Shown here: one piece after another, positions 47,701 to 60,790 of the stretch
Numbering within the stretch: position 1 is the first letter of the stretch
Layout of the letters: each line of letters begins with the position of its first letter
Assembly (NCBI RefSeq): GCF_040712315.1
Contig: NC_134019.1
Location: forward strand, 32,737,373-32,801,372
Reading direction: 5' to 3'
Source of the DNA: Castanea sativa
Taxonomy: Eukaryota; Streptophyta; Magnoliopsida; Fagales; Fagaceae
DNA: 64,000 bases
Notes under the pieces: generated by a model
The model's database searches: none
Seen by the model: the letters and a program-made list of their open reading frames with translations, nothing else
What the model was told of the DNA's origin: nothing
Program-made: the position numbers and the translations under genes

Positions 47701-50700
47701 ACTCAAATTCACTAAACAACAATCTTCTTCTCTATAAGCTGCCAATGTTTGTTTTGTAAATTTGTGAGGGTGATGTTTGGTGTTATTGATAACAATGTCT
47801 ACAGGAGGGGAAAATTGTGATTTGGACTTTAACATACCTGAGCAGGAGTTTGTGCTGTGTTGACTGCAACAATAAGCAATCTCTTCCCTTCTCTTGATTT
47901 TTCCTTTTGCTTATGGGTCTTTAAAACCCTGTTTGCCCAAACATGATACTATTCAGTATTTTTGTTCAATTTATTTTACAGATTTTGGTGCTTGGCTGTT
48001 TGTTGCTGCAAAATTGACTTCTCTAAATCAATCTGGTATCCTACTTGGGAAATAAAGCATTATTGATTAAGCTCTCTTTATCATTGTATGTCATTATTCT
48101 TATCCTATAATTTGAAGATATAAGTTTTGGATTAAGATATTTATGAGCAAGGAAAACAAATTGTAGGACTGACATCACACTTTTCTTTGGTTTTTGCAAT
48201 TAATACATATTGTTGTTACGAATCTTAAATCTAAGATTCGTTTTCTTTGTTACAAATCAGAGATTCAGGTTTTCTTTGTTTCGAATTGGATGTGATTTTG
48301 TTAATGATATCTTTCAATAGGGCCATGATTGCTCTCAGAGATTCAGGTTTTCTTTGTTACAAATTGGGGAAGATTTTGTTGATGCTATCTTGTAGAAAAG
48401 TGCTTTGAGCTTTCAGAGTTACATGGATTTATATTTATAGGGTTTTTTTTTTTTTTCAATACCTGGCGATTTTCTAGGTTTTTTTTTTCAATAAATTGCA
48501 ATTGGATTTCAGATTTATATGGATTTATCTTGTATATGTTGGTGATTGCTCTGTTTTTAAGCTTTCAGTGTTACCTAGATTTATGTTAATACTTGCAAAA
48601 TAGGTATTTCTCTCAATACCTTGGCGATTTTCTAGGTTTTGTTTCAAGAAATTACAGGAATTTCAGAATTATATGGATTTATTGCTCTATGGTTAACCTG
48701 GGTTTCGTTCAAGAAGCTGGTCACCGTTTTTTTTTTTGCAGAGGGAGACGGTATTGATTTATTGCTGTATTGTGTACGCCTCTTGTGGAAGAGAGTTTTC
48801 CTTTTAGAACAATATGGATTTATCTTCTATTGCAACTACTGCTATTCTGAGTTCATGTTAAAAATGTCAATTACAAGAAAATTTCTGTGTCTGTGGCAGG
48901 GTTTGATTTGGGTATGAGTTATAGGGATAGTTTTCTGCTTGTTTAATCCATTCTAATACTTGGCCTGTGACTGCTTTTGCTTTTGTGACTGCTTTTGTGA
49001 CTGCTAGTAGGCTTTGGTTTTAAAGGGGACGATAAATTCTGGTTCACTCAGCAAGGGTTGAAACTTCCATTGCATCTCTTGTCTTGTTTAATATTTGGTA
49101 AAAAACTCTTATTGGTGTGTGGTTTCTGGGAAATACAAATCATAATCTTAGATTGATGCTGATTGATGTCACAGAAAGTGGGTGAGTAGATAGTGTTCTT
49201 AGTCTGGAGTATTCTGGATTCATATTTATCAACTGAGGTACATATGCTTTTTCAGAAGTTAGAGATGTTCGTTTTGTAGTTTTGTGTGGACAATTTTTTA
49301 TGATTTTGATCTTGATATGTGTACAGCAGTCAAAATTGTAAAAAAAAAAAAAAAATTTATGTTATTCTATTGATTTCACGTTTGTTTTTTTTTTTTTTTT
49401 TTAGGTCTAATATACTATTCCCTACTGTACATACTCTATTCTATTTATCCTATAGATTTTGGTCCTCAGCAGTTATTTTAAGGTGTTCGCATCATAGTTA
49501 TTTTGATAAAAGTTTGAAAGGTTTGCATCATAGATTTGATTACCAAGGAGCTAATTCATTGCATCATAGTTCGTAACCTTAGATTGTTGCTAATTAATTT
49601 TTTAGTTGTAGAAAGTGAGTGGGGTAGATACTGTCATTGTCCAACCAAGTCCATTTTCAGGCTGAAGCTTTTGCCATTTTGGACTCATATTTGTGCTCTG
49701 AATGACATGCTTCTGTATAAGTTGGTGATGTCTATTTTGCTGTTTTATGTGGACAATGTTTGATTATTTATCTTGATCTGTCTACAGGAGTGGAAACTGA
49801 TTTGGACTTTATTGTATTTGAGCAGTCAAGTTTGTGTAGAAGTCTTAAATCTTTCTCAAACTGTAGACTACAACAATAAGAAAACTCATACTGTCTTGAA
49901 TTTTACATTTTTCTTATAAGTCCTTTAATATAGTGTTCCAACTAATTGTGATATTATACCATTCCTTGTTCAATTTATTTATAGGTTTTGGCCCTCAATA
50001 GCTGTTTTAAGGCATTTGTTTTGGTGAAGTTGGCTTTCCTCGATCGATTTGGTTCGTGTCTATCAGAGCGCGACTCCTTATTGTTGGCTCGCTGATAGTT
50101 ATGAGTTTTTAAAAGTTAAAATAACATTGTAAAAAAAATACTGGTGCCATTATGTGTATTTTAGGATCCATTTGTTTGGCTTTAACTAGTCCAAGCATTA
50201 CTCTGCATTTTTGTTTTAGTTCCTTTTTCTAACTGCTATTTACATGCATTTATTACAACTTTTAAGAACCTAAGATCGTCAATTTTGTCATTGTGCAGTC
50301 ATATAAGATAAGAGCTGCCAGCTTTTAGAATGGTTGTTTGAATGCCAGAAAAATATTAGATTTACCTTGTATGGAAGAGTTCTTCTATTCTTTATGAAGC
50401 TTTGCTATTGCAGGTGCATGTGAAAAAATCTCATTGGATTTTTTTTTTTTTTTTGGTGCTTGGCAGCTCAAGGCTTGTTGTTCCTGTTGGCAGCTTTAGT
50501 GATGGAGTTTAGTTTGGCGATAAGCAATTTTTTCTTTATTCTCTCCTCCAATCATATGATATTTTCCCTGTTTTTTTCTAATGTTGGGCAATATATGCTT
50601 TTTTTAGGATTTGGTTTCCTTGAGGATTATAAATTTCAGTCTCACTCAACATGGGTTCGAAAGTTACATTGAAATTCTTGTCCTTTTGTCCTGCTTTCTA

Positions 50701-51858
50701 GTTCAACTTTAGTCATTCTATTTTGGCAAGCTTATATCTTATTCGTATGTGGTAATACCTTTTATTAGTGTGGATAGTTCATGTGGTGATTTGCATGAGT
50801 TGGGCTTCTAATTTTCACCATAGTTAATATCGATTTATTGTCATTGGCAGATTGATAAGATAAGATCTGCATGCCTTAAAAATAGCTGTTCTCTAAATAC
50901 AAGGGAAGTTTAGGTCTGTGCTTCCTTATACCTACTCTATAGGTTAGTTGGGTTTCAAAGTTATGTAGTTTTCTCTTGTATTGTTGGATCATGCTCTGGG
51001 ATAGGAGGGTTTTAACGATTTTGTTACACCTTAATTAAGTTGTTTAATATGTGTAGGTATGGTATGTCTACTTGGTATGGAGATTGAAGAGGACCTAAGG
51101 CAATAATCTTTCTTTATCAGTTGATTTCACTGTTCTCTTCATAATAGCTGAATTTATCTGCTTGTGTGTTTTTTTACTTCGTTGGCCTGCAACTTCATTT
51201 TGTTAATTGAAGTCTTGCTATTTGTTGTCTATTTCATCATCAATGTCATTTTTGTTAGCTTACAACTAGAGGTTTATTATATCTTGCTATTTGTTGGTAG
51301 TCAGAATTTTTGAATCTTGATGTGTCTACAGATGGGGAAATTGTGATTTACAATCTTGATGTTTCTACAGCTGGGGAAATGTGATTTAGTTGCGCAACAA
51401 AATGCATAGAAGTCATGAATTTTTATGTGAGGATCTAAGGCAATAATTTCTTTTTATCAATTTATCTCGTCATTCCCTCCCCAACATGTGAAGATTAATG
51501 TTTCTTTTTGAATGTTTCTCTAGTTTGTGCTAAACAATGGAGTTTCATTAGGTCCTGCTATCTATAGCTAATTCAAAGACTTAAATCATGATGTGTCTAC
51601 CAGTGGAAAAATTATGATTTACTTTTTCAGCAAGTTTGTAAGTCTTTCTATTATTGTTCTGTTTTGATTTCACGTTTTTTTACCCTTGAACGTTATCTTA
51701 TCTCTTGTTCAATTTATTTCATGGACTTTGTTTCTTTGCAGATTTTTTAAGGCATTTATGTTGGATCGATGTCTGCTTTTCTAGATCAATTTGATCCTCT
51801 TTATTAGGAGCCCAAATATGTATATTGTCTCTTCCCTTGTTGTCTGGCAGGTTATTGT

Positions 51859-52044
51859 TTATTTTTTGGTAAATAGCCGAAGAACTTTTTATTAGGGAAT
51901 AGCCAACCCAAGTACACTGGAAATGTACTATAGTGGCAGAAATTTGTAACCCAAATTACAATGATTGAGAAGAACCAGGAGGGACAAAGAAGTGCATGAA
52001 GGTAAAACTAGGCTCCATTCAAGGAGAGTATGGAAGAAAAAGGA
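51859..52044 (-). mobile_element. Same LINE/SINE-like insertion in copy 2 (186 bp)
   Basis: It is flanked by CTGGCAGGTTATTGT (51844-51858) and CTGGCAGGTTATTAT (52045-52059). Length and ends match the insertion in copy 1, so it was present before the 10-kb duplication. Confidence 0.85.
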
Positions 52045-53989
52045 CTGGCAGGTTATTATGTGTTCCAAGTATTTAAAATTCAATTTGTAAATGAAAATTG
52101 CTGTCTTTAATAAACTCTAGCATTGCTTATCATGATTGTCCTGGTTCCTTTTTCTATTGCCATCAACTTGCACTCATGACAACTTTAGAACTTAAGATCA
52201 TTTTTTTCTGTTGCAATCAGCTTTGGTCTATATTGTGAAAAATAAATAATAAATTGTATAGGTTTTAAAGTTATAACTTCTATGGATGTGGTTTGTATAG
52301 TTGGACTGTGTGGGGGTGATATTTTGGGGCTTATGGCTCCGTTGCCCCAATTCTTGTGTTTAGAAAATTTCATGCTGTTATCTACTTGGGTGGCAAAGTT
52401 TGATGGGGGACCTCAGGTAATAAGATCTCTTTGTCTTGATTTCATTATTTTTTTTTGCTTAATTTGAAGTTTTAAGTATTGGAGTAAGATATGTATGAGT
52501 TAGGAAAACAATTTGTTGGACTGGCATTGGGTTGATAACATGCTTCTATTGCAACTGTGTTTTAGTTTTTGCTTTTGATCCTAATACATTCTTAATTTCT
52601 TGCTTGACCCTAAGAGGTTTTTGGTTTTCTGTTTTTTATTTTTTATTTTTATATACACAGACATATATATATTCCTTTTGTTGTAATCTTTTTTTTTTTT
52701 TAAAAGACTAATTATTTTAATCTACATTTTTATTATTGGAGATTGGATGTCTTGCTTGTCTACTTCGTCAGTTTTTTTAATTTAAGTGGTGATGCATTTG
52801 TGGTACTTTAGCTAGGTTGATTTTGTTTGGTTGCTTCTTGATGAAACACGCTTTAGAGTAGTCCTGATCTTTATAAAAAAATTTATTTTTTCCTTTAGAA
52901 GTAAAATCTTATAATTTATAATTATCCTAAACTATGTAGCTGGAATTCTGATTATCAGTTTGCTCATGTAGGTCAACTTTCACGTAGCACTTGTACATTT
53001 GTCTTTTTGTCTTGTTTCTATTGATGTTTTCTTGCTTCTAGTGGAACCTGGTTATGTTGTGCTAGCAGCTCTGTTTCTAGTTTGGAGCATAATACGTGAA
53101 GTTTCCTTTCCCTTTTTGTTGGCCGTCCGGTAATTATGGGTCTAAAATTTAGAATTCTTTTCTTGTTCTCTTGATTTCACTTTCTGCACATACATCTTTT
53201 AATATATTGTTCCCTCAAATGGAATCCTTGTTCCTTGTTGCACCAAAATTCTGTAGAGATTGATTGATGTTGAATGTGGTTTAATTTGGGGCCATTTTAT
53301 GTTTGCAAGGTCATCACTTATTTGAATGTGGTAATTTCTCTTATTGGTACGCTGCAGGTTGATTGATGTTAATCTTGTGGTTTCCCTGGTAGAATTCTTC
53401 AGGTTATTGGTTTTTCCTGTGATTGGCATTACTTTTTTGTAGAAATTCTGTGATTCAAATTCTTTTAATTTATGTATTTGGTTTTTGCATCATTATTTGT
53501 AAAAATGGTATGTTGATTGATTGATTTCCTGGTCATAGGAGTTTGAGTAGATGCCATCCCTGTCGAACCAAGACTTTCCCTCCTTTCCTTATAAAAAAAC
53601 TGAAGTTTAAAATGGGGGAAACAAATAAAAGGATTACGATTAGAAATCTTCTTAAGAAAACCTTTTTTTTTCCTATAGATAATATCATGATGAAGCTGGT
53701 TATCGGTTTTTTTTTTTGGTTGAGAAATTGCAGAGGGAGAAGGTATTGATTTATTGCTTTATTGTGTATGCCTGTTGTGGATGAGAGTTTTCCTTTTAGA
53801 ATTATATGGATTTATCTTCTATCACAACTAAACTACAAGAATTTTCTGTTCTCTCTAAATTATTTGTCGATAAACTTCTTTTATGTTATTTTAAAGAAGA
53901 ATTATAGGGATAGTTTTCTGCTTGTTTTAATTCACTCTAATACTTGACCCATAACTGCTTTTCTAGGCTTTGGTCCTTGATAGCTGGTT

Positions 53990-54835
53990 GCTGATTGATG
54001 TCATAGAAAGTGGGTGAGAAGATACTGTTCTTAGTCTGAACTATTGTCGATTTATATTTAGCAACTGAGGTACATATGCTTTTTCAAAAGCTGGAGATGT
54101 CCGTTTTGTGGTTTTGTGAGGACAATTTTTTTTATAATCTTTTCGATGATCTTGATATGTATTTTAGTTTGGAGTTGGGCTTTATTCACTTTAACTGTAA
54201 AAATAGAACTCTTTACGTTATTCTGTTGATTTCAGTTTTTATTTTTATGAGTCTTTGAATATATTGTTCCCTACTATACATTCTCTATTCCATTTATGTT
54301 ATAGATTTTGGTCTTCAGCAGCTGTTTTAAGGTGTTTGCATCATAGGTTATGATTACCAAGGAGCTAATTTGTTCAGAAAGGTTTGCATCATAGTTCGTG
54401 ACCTTAGATTGTTGCTGATTGATGTCATAGAAAGTGGGTGAGAAGATAGTGTTCTTGGTAGTCTGAAGTATTCTGGATCCATATTTATCAACTGAGGTAC
54501 ATATGCTTTTTCCGAAGTTGGAGATGTTCGTTTTGTTGTGTTGTGAGGACAATTTTTTATTATTTTGATCTTGATATGTGTACAGCAGTCAAAATTGTAA
54601 GTAAAAAAAAATAAAAATCTCTAATGTTTTTCTATTGATGTCACGTTTTTTTAGTAAGTCTTTCAATATACTGTTCCCTACTATACATTCTCAATTCTAT
54701 TTATTCTATAGATTTTGATCCTCAGCAGCTATTTTAAGATGTTTGCATCATAGGTTTCGATTACCAATGAGCTAATACCTTCAGAAAGGTCTACATCATA
54801 GTTGTAACCATAGATTGTTGCTAATTAATTTCTTA
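53990..54835. repeat. ~422-bp tandem duplication inside copy 2
   Basis: GTTGCTGATTGATGTCATAG begins both units (about 53988 and 54411), and the following blocks (AAAGTGGGTGAGAAGATA, CAACTGAGGTACATATGC, TTCAGCAGCTGTTTTAAG) recur in order. Copy 1 has a single unit at the matching place (45905-46330). Confidence 0.8.
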
Positions 54836-55374
54836 GTTGTAGAAAGTGATTGGGTAGACAGTGTCATTTTCACTCTGAAGTTTTTGCCATTTTGGACTCA
54901 TATTTGAGCTAATGACATGCTTCTGTATAAGTGTATTTTATTGTTTTATGTGGACAATGTTTGATTATTTATCTTGATCTGTCTACAGGAGTGGAAACTG
55001 ATTTGGACTTTCTTGTACTTGAGCAGTTGAGTTTGTGTAGAAGTCTTAAATCTTTCTCAAGCTTAAACTGTGTAGACTACAACAATAAGAAAACTCAATA
55101 CTGTCTTGAATTTTACATTTTGCTTATAAGTTCTTTGATATAGTGTTCCCACTAACTTTGATATTATACTATTCCTTGTTCAATTTATTTATCGGTTTTT
55201 GTCCTTAATAGCTGTTTTAAGGCATTAGTTTTGGTGAAGTTGGCCTTCTTCAATCAATTTGGTTCTTGTCTATAGGAGCACGATTCCTTATTGTTGGCTC
55301 ACTGGTAATTATGAGTTTTAAAAAGTTAAAATAACATTGTAAAAAAAAAATTGGTGCTTCCATTATGTGTATTT

Positions 55375-55540
55375 TAGGATCCATTTGTTCGGCTTAGGAT
55401 CCATTTGTTCGGCTTTAACTAATCCCAGCATTACTTGGCATTTTTGTTCCAGTTCCATTTTCTAACTGCCATCTACATGCACTTATCGGCATTTTTGTAC
55501 CAGTTCCATTTTCTAACTGCCATCTACATGTACTTATTTC
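55375..55540. repeat. Two short tandem duplications
   Basis: TTAGGATCCATTTGTTCGGC occurs twice in a row at about 55373-55412. A ~51-bp unit with CCAGTTCCATTTTCTAACTG is doubled at about 55435-55537. Other copies of this module have one unit each. Confidence 0.85.
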
Positions 55541-57985
55541 AACTTTTAAGAACATAAGATTGTCTATTTTGTCATTGGGCAGTCATCTAAGATAAGAGCT
55601 GCCAGCTTTAAAAATGGTTGTTTGAATGCCAGAAAAATATAAGATTTACCTTGTATGGAAGAATTCTTCTTTTTGTTATGCAACTTTTGCAATTGTAGGT
55701 GCATTTGAAAAAATCTCATTGGAATTTTTTTTTGGTGCTTGGCAGCTTAAGGCTTGTTGTTCTTGTTGGCAGCTTAAGTGATGGAGTTTAGTTTGGCAAT
55801 AAGCAATCTTTTCTTTCCCCCTTGTTTTCTTTATTCTCTCCTTTAATCATATGATATTTTCCCTATTGTTTTCTAATGTTGGGCAATATGTGCTTTTTTT
55901 TAGGATTTGGTTTCCTTGAGGATTATAAATTTCAGTCTCACTCAACGAGAGTTCGAAAGTTCCGTTGAAATTCTTGTCCTTTTGTCCTGGTTTCTGGTTC
56001 GACCTTAGTCATTCTATTTTGGCAAGCTTATATCTAATTCGTTTGTGGTAATACCTTTTATTAGTGTAGGTAGTTCCTGTGGTGATTTGCATGAGTTGGG
56101 CTTTGAATTTTCATCATAGTCAATATCGATTTATTGTTATTGGCAGCCATTATGAGATAAGATTTGGATGCCTTAAAAATAGCTGTTCTCTAAATACAAG
56201 GGAAGTTTAGAGCTGCTTCCTTATACCTACTCCATAGGTTAGTTGGTTGGGTTTCAAAGTCATGTAGTTTACTCTTGTATTGTTGTGATTTTGTTACCCC
56301 TAAATTAATCTGTTTAATATGTGTAGGTTTGGTATGTCTACTTGGGATGGAGTTTGATGAGGACCTAAGGCAATAATCTCTCTTGTTAGTTGATTTCACT
56401 ATTCTCTTCATAATAGTTGAATGATAATGTTTCTGCTTGTATGTTTTTTTTAGTTCATCGGCCTGCGGCTTCATTTTGTTAATTGAAGTCTTGCTATTTG
56501 TTGGTAGACAGAATTCTTGAATCTTGATGTGTATGGCGAAATTTTGGTTTACAATCTGGATGTTTCTACTGCAGGGGAAATGGTAATTTTGTTGCGCAAA
56601 AGAGTGCATAGAATTCTTGAATTTTAATACGGGGACCTAAGGCAATAATCTCTTTTTGTCAATTTATCTCATCATTCTCTCCCCAACACATGAAGATTAA
56701 TGTTTCTACTTGAATGTTTCTTTAGTTTGTGCTAAACACTGGAGTTTCATTATGTCTTGCTAGTTCAAAGACTTTGATCATGTTCTACCGGAGGAAAAGT
56801 TATGATTTACTTTTGCAGCAAGAGTGTGCACAAGTCTTTTGATTATCATTCTTTTTTGATTTCATGTTTTTTACCCTTGAACATGATCTTGTCCCTTGTT
56901 CAATTTATTTTTTGGACTTTGTTTCTTTGCAGATTTTTTATGGCATGTACGTTGGGTCGATGTGTTTGGATTAACTTGTGTCCATGGATTTTAATCATAA
57001 CTATAATCTTGAATTGTTGCTGAGTATTTTGTAGCCATCAAAAGTGAGCAGATACTGTCGCATCTAGTCCGTTTTTAATCTTTGCTACAATCATAAGAAT
57101 TATAGGGATAATATTTTTCTTGTTTAACTTCTTTCTAATACTTGGGCATGTGAATGCTTTTCTTAGGTGTTGGTTTTATAGAGGTTTTGAAACTTTCATT
57201 GCATTTCATTGTGGTAATGCGTCTTAATGGTGTCGGGCAGGTAGATTAACTGAGATTATGTCCTAAATATGGCTGTCGTGGGAAAGTAATTTTAATACAT
57301 CTTTATCCTGTAGTGATGGGCATGAGGAGTGCTTTTTGGAATTAACTTATCTCTCCGGATTTGCATCATAATTGTAATCTTGAATTGTTGCTGATTTGAT
57401 TTTGTAGTCATTGAAAATAAGAAGATACTTTTTACATCCTGCCTAATCCTTTGTTAGTCCGAAGGTTTTGCTATTTTGGACTCAAATTCACTAAACAACA
57501 ATATTCTTCTTTATAAGCTGCCAATGTTTGTTTTGTAAATTTGTTAGGGTGATGTTTGGTGTTATTGATAACAATATGTCTACAGGAGGGGAAAATTGTG
57601 ATTTGGACTATTTAACATACCTGAGCAGGAGTTTGTGCTATGTTGACTGCAACAATAAGCAATCTCTTCCCTTCTCTTGATTTCTCCTTTTGCTTATGAG
57701 TCTTTCAAAACATTGTTTGCCCAAACATGATGCTATTCAGTTTTTTGTTCAATTTATTTTACAGATTTTGGTGCTTGGCTGGTTGTTGCAGCAAAATTGA
57801 CTTCTCTAAATCAATCTGGTATACTACTTGGGAAATAAATTTTGTTTGGCACCTAAGGCATTAATTAAGCTCTCTGTATCTCTCTATGCCATTATTCTTA
57901 TCCTAAAGTTTGAAGATATAAATATTGGATTAAGATATTTTTGAGTGAGGAAAACAAATTGTAGGGCTGACATCACACTTTTCTT

Positions 57986-59378
57986 TGGTTTTCGCTATTA
58001 ATTCATATTCCTGCTGTGTTTTTTATATTGATTATTGTTGTTTATAATAACCTTTTTGCCATTGTGTTTTAGATTATACTTTTGATCTTTATTCTCCTGT
58101 ACCTACTTGCCTGACCTTTTTTCTTTCTTCAAATAATAATGTTGGTATATATATATATTAATTTTTTTTTTCTAGCTTAGAAATTGTGCTTCCCAAGCTG
58201 TGCGCTATTGGGGTTTATTTAATTCTAGGGGTGCTGAATTTGCTTGCGGTGGACCTAAGGTTGATTTGGGTTTTTTGCTTCTGAATGAGACATGCTTTTA
58301 AGTACTATTATTTAATTATTATTGCCCTGAACTGTGGTTAGGACTTTGTATTTTCCAGTTTGCTCATGTGGGAAGGCAATGCCAATTGCCACCAAGGGTG
58401 TGAGGTCCCTACATCTGTCTTCTTGTCTTGTTCCTGTTGATTTTTTTGGCTTTAAGGGGAACTGATCATCCACCATATCCAATTTAGTTTGCAACTTATT
58501 GTGTTTATGCAGGAAGCAGGTTATATATATGTATGTTTGTTTCTTGTGGTACTTTGCAGGTTACGGCGTGAAATCTCATTTGGCAATAGGCTTTCCTTTC
58601 CTCCCTTTTTATTTTATTTAATTTCTGTTACCATGATAAGAGTTTGAAGGATAGTTTTTTATTTTCTTAATTCTTTCTAATACTCGGGTTTGTGACTAGC
58701 TTTCGTAGGAGGATTATAATTCCAGTCTTGTTGAGTGAGGTGTTCAACTTCTATTGCAATTCTTGTTCCTTTTTCTTGATGGCTTATTTGAATTTTTGGT
58801 CATTCAGCATTTGCAACCTCAATAATGAATTCACAAGCTAATCTAGCAATGCCTCTTATTGGATTGGGGCAAGAATATTACTATGCGTGACTTGGATATG
58901 GTTGTAGAGGGAAAACAATACAGGTTCTGCTTTCTCTTCTCCTAGATTAGTTGGACTTTTGGGAATTACATGGAATTAACATTATATTTCTTAATTTGTG
59001 CCATATATTGTGAAATTGGATTGTTGCTAATTGATATCGCTGTCATCAAATATTTGGCAACAGAGATGACTGGGGTTTTTAGAGTTAGAATAATTTATTG
59101 GTTTCTACTGAAATATTGTGTAGTTGTTTATTAGTTGTTTTGCTTTCTTAGTGCATGACAAAAATCTATTCCTTATATGTCTGCAGGATTTTTTTGTTTT
59201 TGGTCCTTAAGTCTCTTGCAATCATAAGATCTATACAATTTTTGGCTTGTCTTAATTTTCTAATCATGTTCCTATAACTGCTTTTCTTAGGCTTTGGTTT
59301 TTCGGACTGCTATAATTTCAGTCTCACCTAGTGAGGATTTGAAATTTCCCTTGCAATTCTTGTTTTGTTTAATTTGAA
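57986..59378. other. Diverged continuation of the repeated locus
   Basis: T-rich, with relatives of the blocks at 42500-44700 (TTGATTTTGTTTGGTTGCTT-like, GCAGGAAGCA, AATAATGAATTCACA). No gene is recognised. Confidence 0.5.
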
Positions 59379-59656
59379 TATGGTAATGCCTCTTATTGTT
59401 GTGGGATAGGTAAAGACAGAGTTTGTGACCTTAAGATGGTTGCCGAGGGTAAATAATATAAATTTTTGCTTTATCTTGTCTTCATTTGCATGATTTGGGA
59501 TTCCTTGGAATGACATGTATGGTAATGCCTCTTATTGTTTTGGGATAGGTAAAGACAGAGTTTGTGACCTTAAGATGGTTGCCGAGGGTAAATAATATAA
59601 ATTTTTGCTTTATCTTGTCTTCATTTGCATGATTTGGGATTCCTTGGAATGACATG
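59379..59656. repeat. Near-perfect 139-bp tandem duplication
   Basis: The unit from TATGGTAATGCCTCTTATTG to GGAATGACATG occurs at 59379-59517 and 59518-59656. I see a single difference within the unit (GTTGTGGG against GTTTTGGG), so it is recent. Confidence 0.95.
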
Positions 59657-59679
59657 GATCTAACTTATGTCTTTAGGTT

Positions 59680-60790
59680 TGCATCATAGTTCTTTTGAAT
59701 TTTTTTTGAAAGGTTTGCGTCATAGGTTACGATTACCAAGGAGCTAATTTGTTCAGAAAGTTTTGTATCATAGTTCGTAACCTTAGATTGTTGCTAATTA
59801 AATTCGTAGTTGTAGAAAGTGAGTGCGTATATACTATCATTGCTGAACCAAGTCCATATCCAGGCTGAAGTTTTTGCCATTCTGGACTCATATTTGAGCT
59901 CTAAAGTTTTTGCCATGCTTTTTTATAAGTTGGTGATGTCTATTTTGTTGTTTTATGTGGACAATGTTTGATTATTTTTATTTTGATCTGCCTATAGGAT
60001 TGGAAACTGATTTGGACTTTCTTGTATTTGAGCTGGCAAGATTGTGTAGAAGTCTTAAATCTTTCTCGAACTTACACTGTGTAGACTACAACAATAAGAA
60101 ATCTCACACTGTCTTGATTTTTCATTTTGCTTCTGAGTCCTTTAAGATAGTGTTCCCACTAACTGTGATGATTTACTATTCCTTGTTCAATTTATTTGTA
60201 GGTTTTGGTCCTCGATAGCTCTTTTGAGGCATTTGTTTTGGTGAAGTTGACTTTCCTCAATCGATTTGGTTCTTCTCTATTGGAGTACAATTCCACATTG
60301 TTGGCTGGCTGGTAATTATGAGTTTTAAAAGTCAAATTAACATTGTAAAAAAAAAAAAAAATGCTTGCATTATGTGTATTTTAGGCTTCATTTGTTTGGT
60401 TTTAACTAATCCCAGCGTTACTTGGCATTATTGTCCCTGATCCTTTTTCTAACTGCTGTCTACATGCACTTATTGCGGCTTTTAAGAACTTAAGATCATC
60501 AATTTTGTCATTAGGCAGTCATATAAGATAACAGCAGCCAGCTTTAAAAATGGTTGTTTGAATGCCAGAAAAATATAAGATTTATCCTGTATGGAAGAGT
60601 TATTCTATTTGTTATGCAACTTTTGCTATTGTAGGTGCATGTGAAAAAATCTCACTGGGAACATGTTTTGGTGCTTGGCAGCTTAAGGCTTGTTGTTGTT
60701 GTTGGCAGCTTAAGTGATGCAGTTTAGTCTGGTGATGAGCAATATTTTCTTTTCCCCTTTTGTTTATTGTCTCCTTCAATTATATGAATT
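59680..60790. repeat. Partial third copy of the module series
   Basis: It matches about 39030-40100: the ATTACCAAGGAGCTAATTTG block, module M at 59935, the GCACTTATTG/CATATAAGATAA block and GGCAGCTTAAGTGATG at about 60705. Confidence 0.75.

Larger units (their letters stand above)
37765..48215. repeat. Copy 1 of a ~10-kb tandem duplication (T-rich locus)
   Basis: It opens with GAGATTCAGGTTTTC twice, 78 bp apart, and contains in order a GCAGAGGGAGACGG block (38299), a GTTGCTGATTGATGTCATGG block (38688), module M (39270), a GGCAGCTTAAGTGATGGAG block (about 40029), then inserted elements, then a second set of the same blocks (45547, 45910, 46473, 47194) and a terminal segment from 47505. The same order recurs in copy 2, offset about 10.5 kb. 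No open frame exceeds about 120 codons. The plus strand is very T-rich; for example 43081-43140 has 35 T and 7 A. Confidence 0.85.
48258..57985. repeat. Copy 2 of the ~10-kb tandem duplication
   Basis: Starting from CAGAGATTCAGG at 48258, blocks follow in the order of copy 1: 48738, 49150, module M at 49727, 50490, the LINE/SINE insertion, 52260, 53082, 53731, module M at 54930, 55766 and the terminal segment 57283-57980 (matching 47505-48200). Differences: it lacks the S3 solo LTR and the 1.58-kb segment, it has an internal ~422-bp tandem duplication (about 53990-54830), and it keeps about 1.2 kb (56066-57283) absent from copy 1. No gene is recognised. Confidence 0.85.

Noticed and set aside
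48639..48917. 92-codon open frame, possible conserved exon
   Set aside because: The matching positions in copy 1 and at 45547 and 53731 are out of frame or have stops, so it is not kept as coding.
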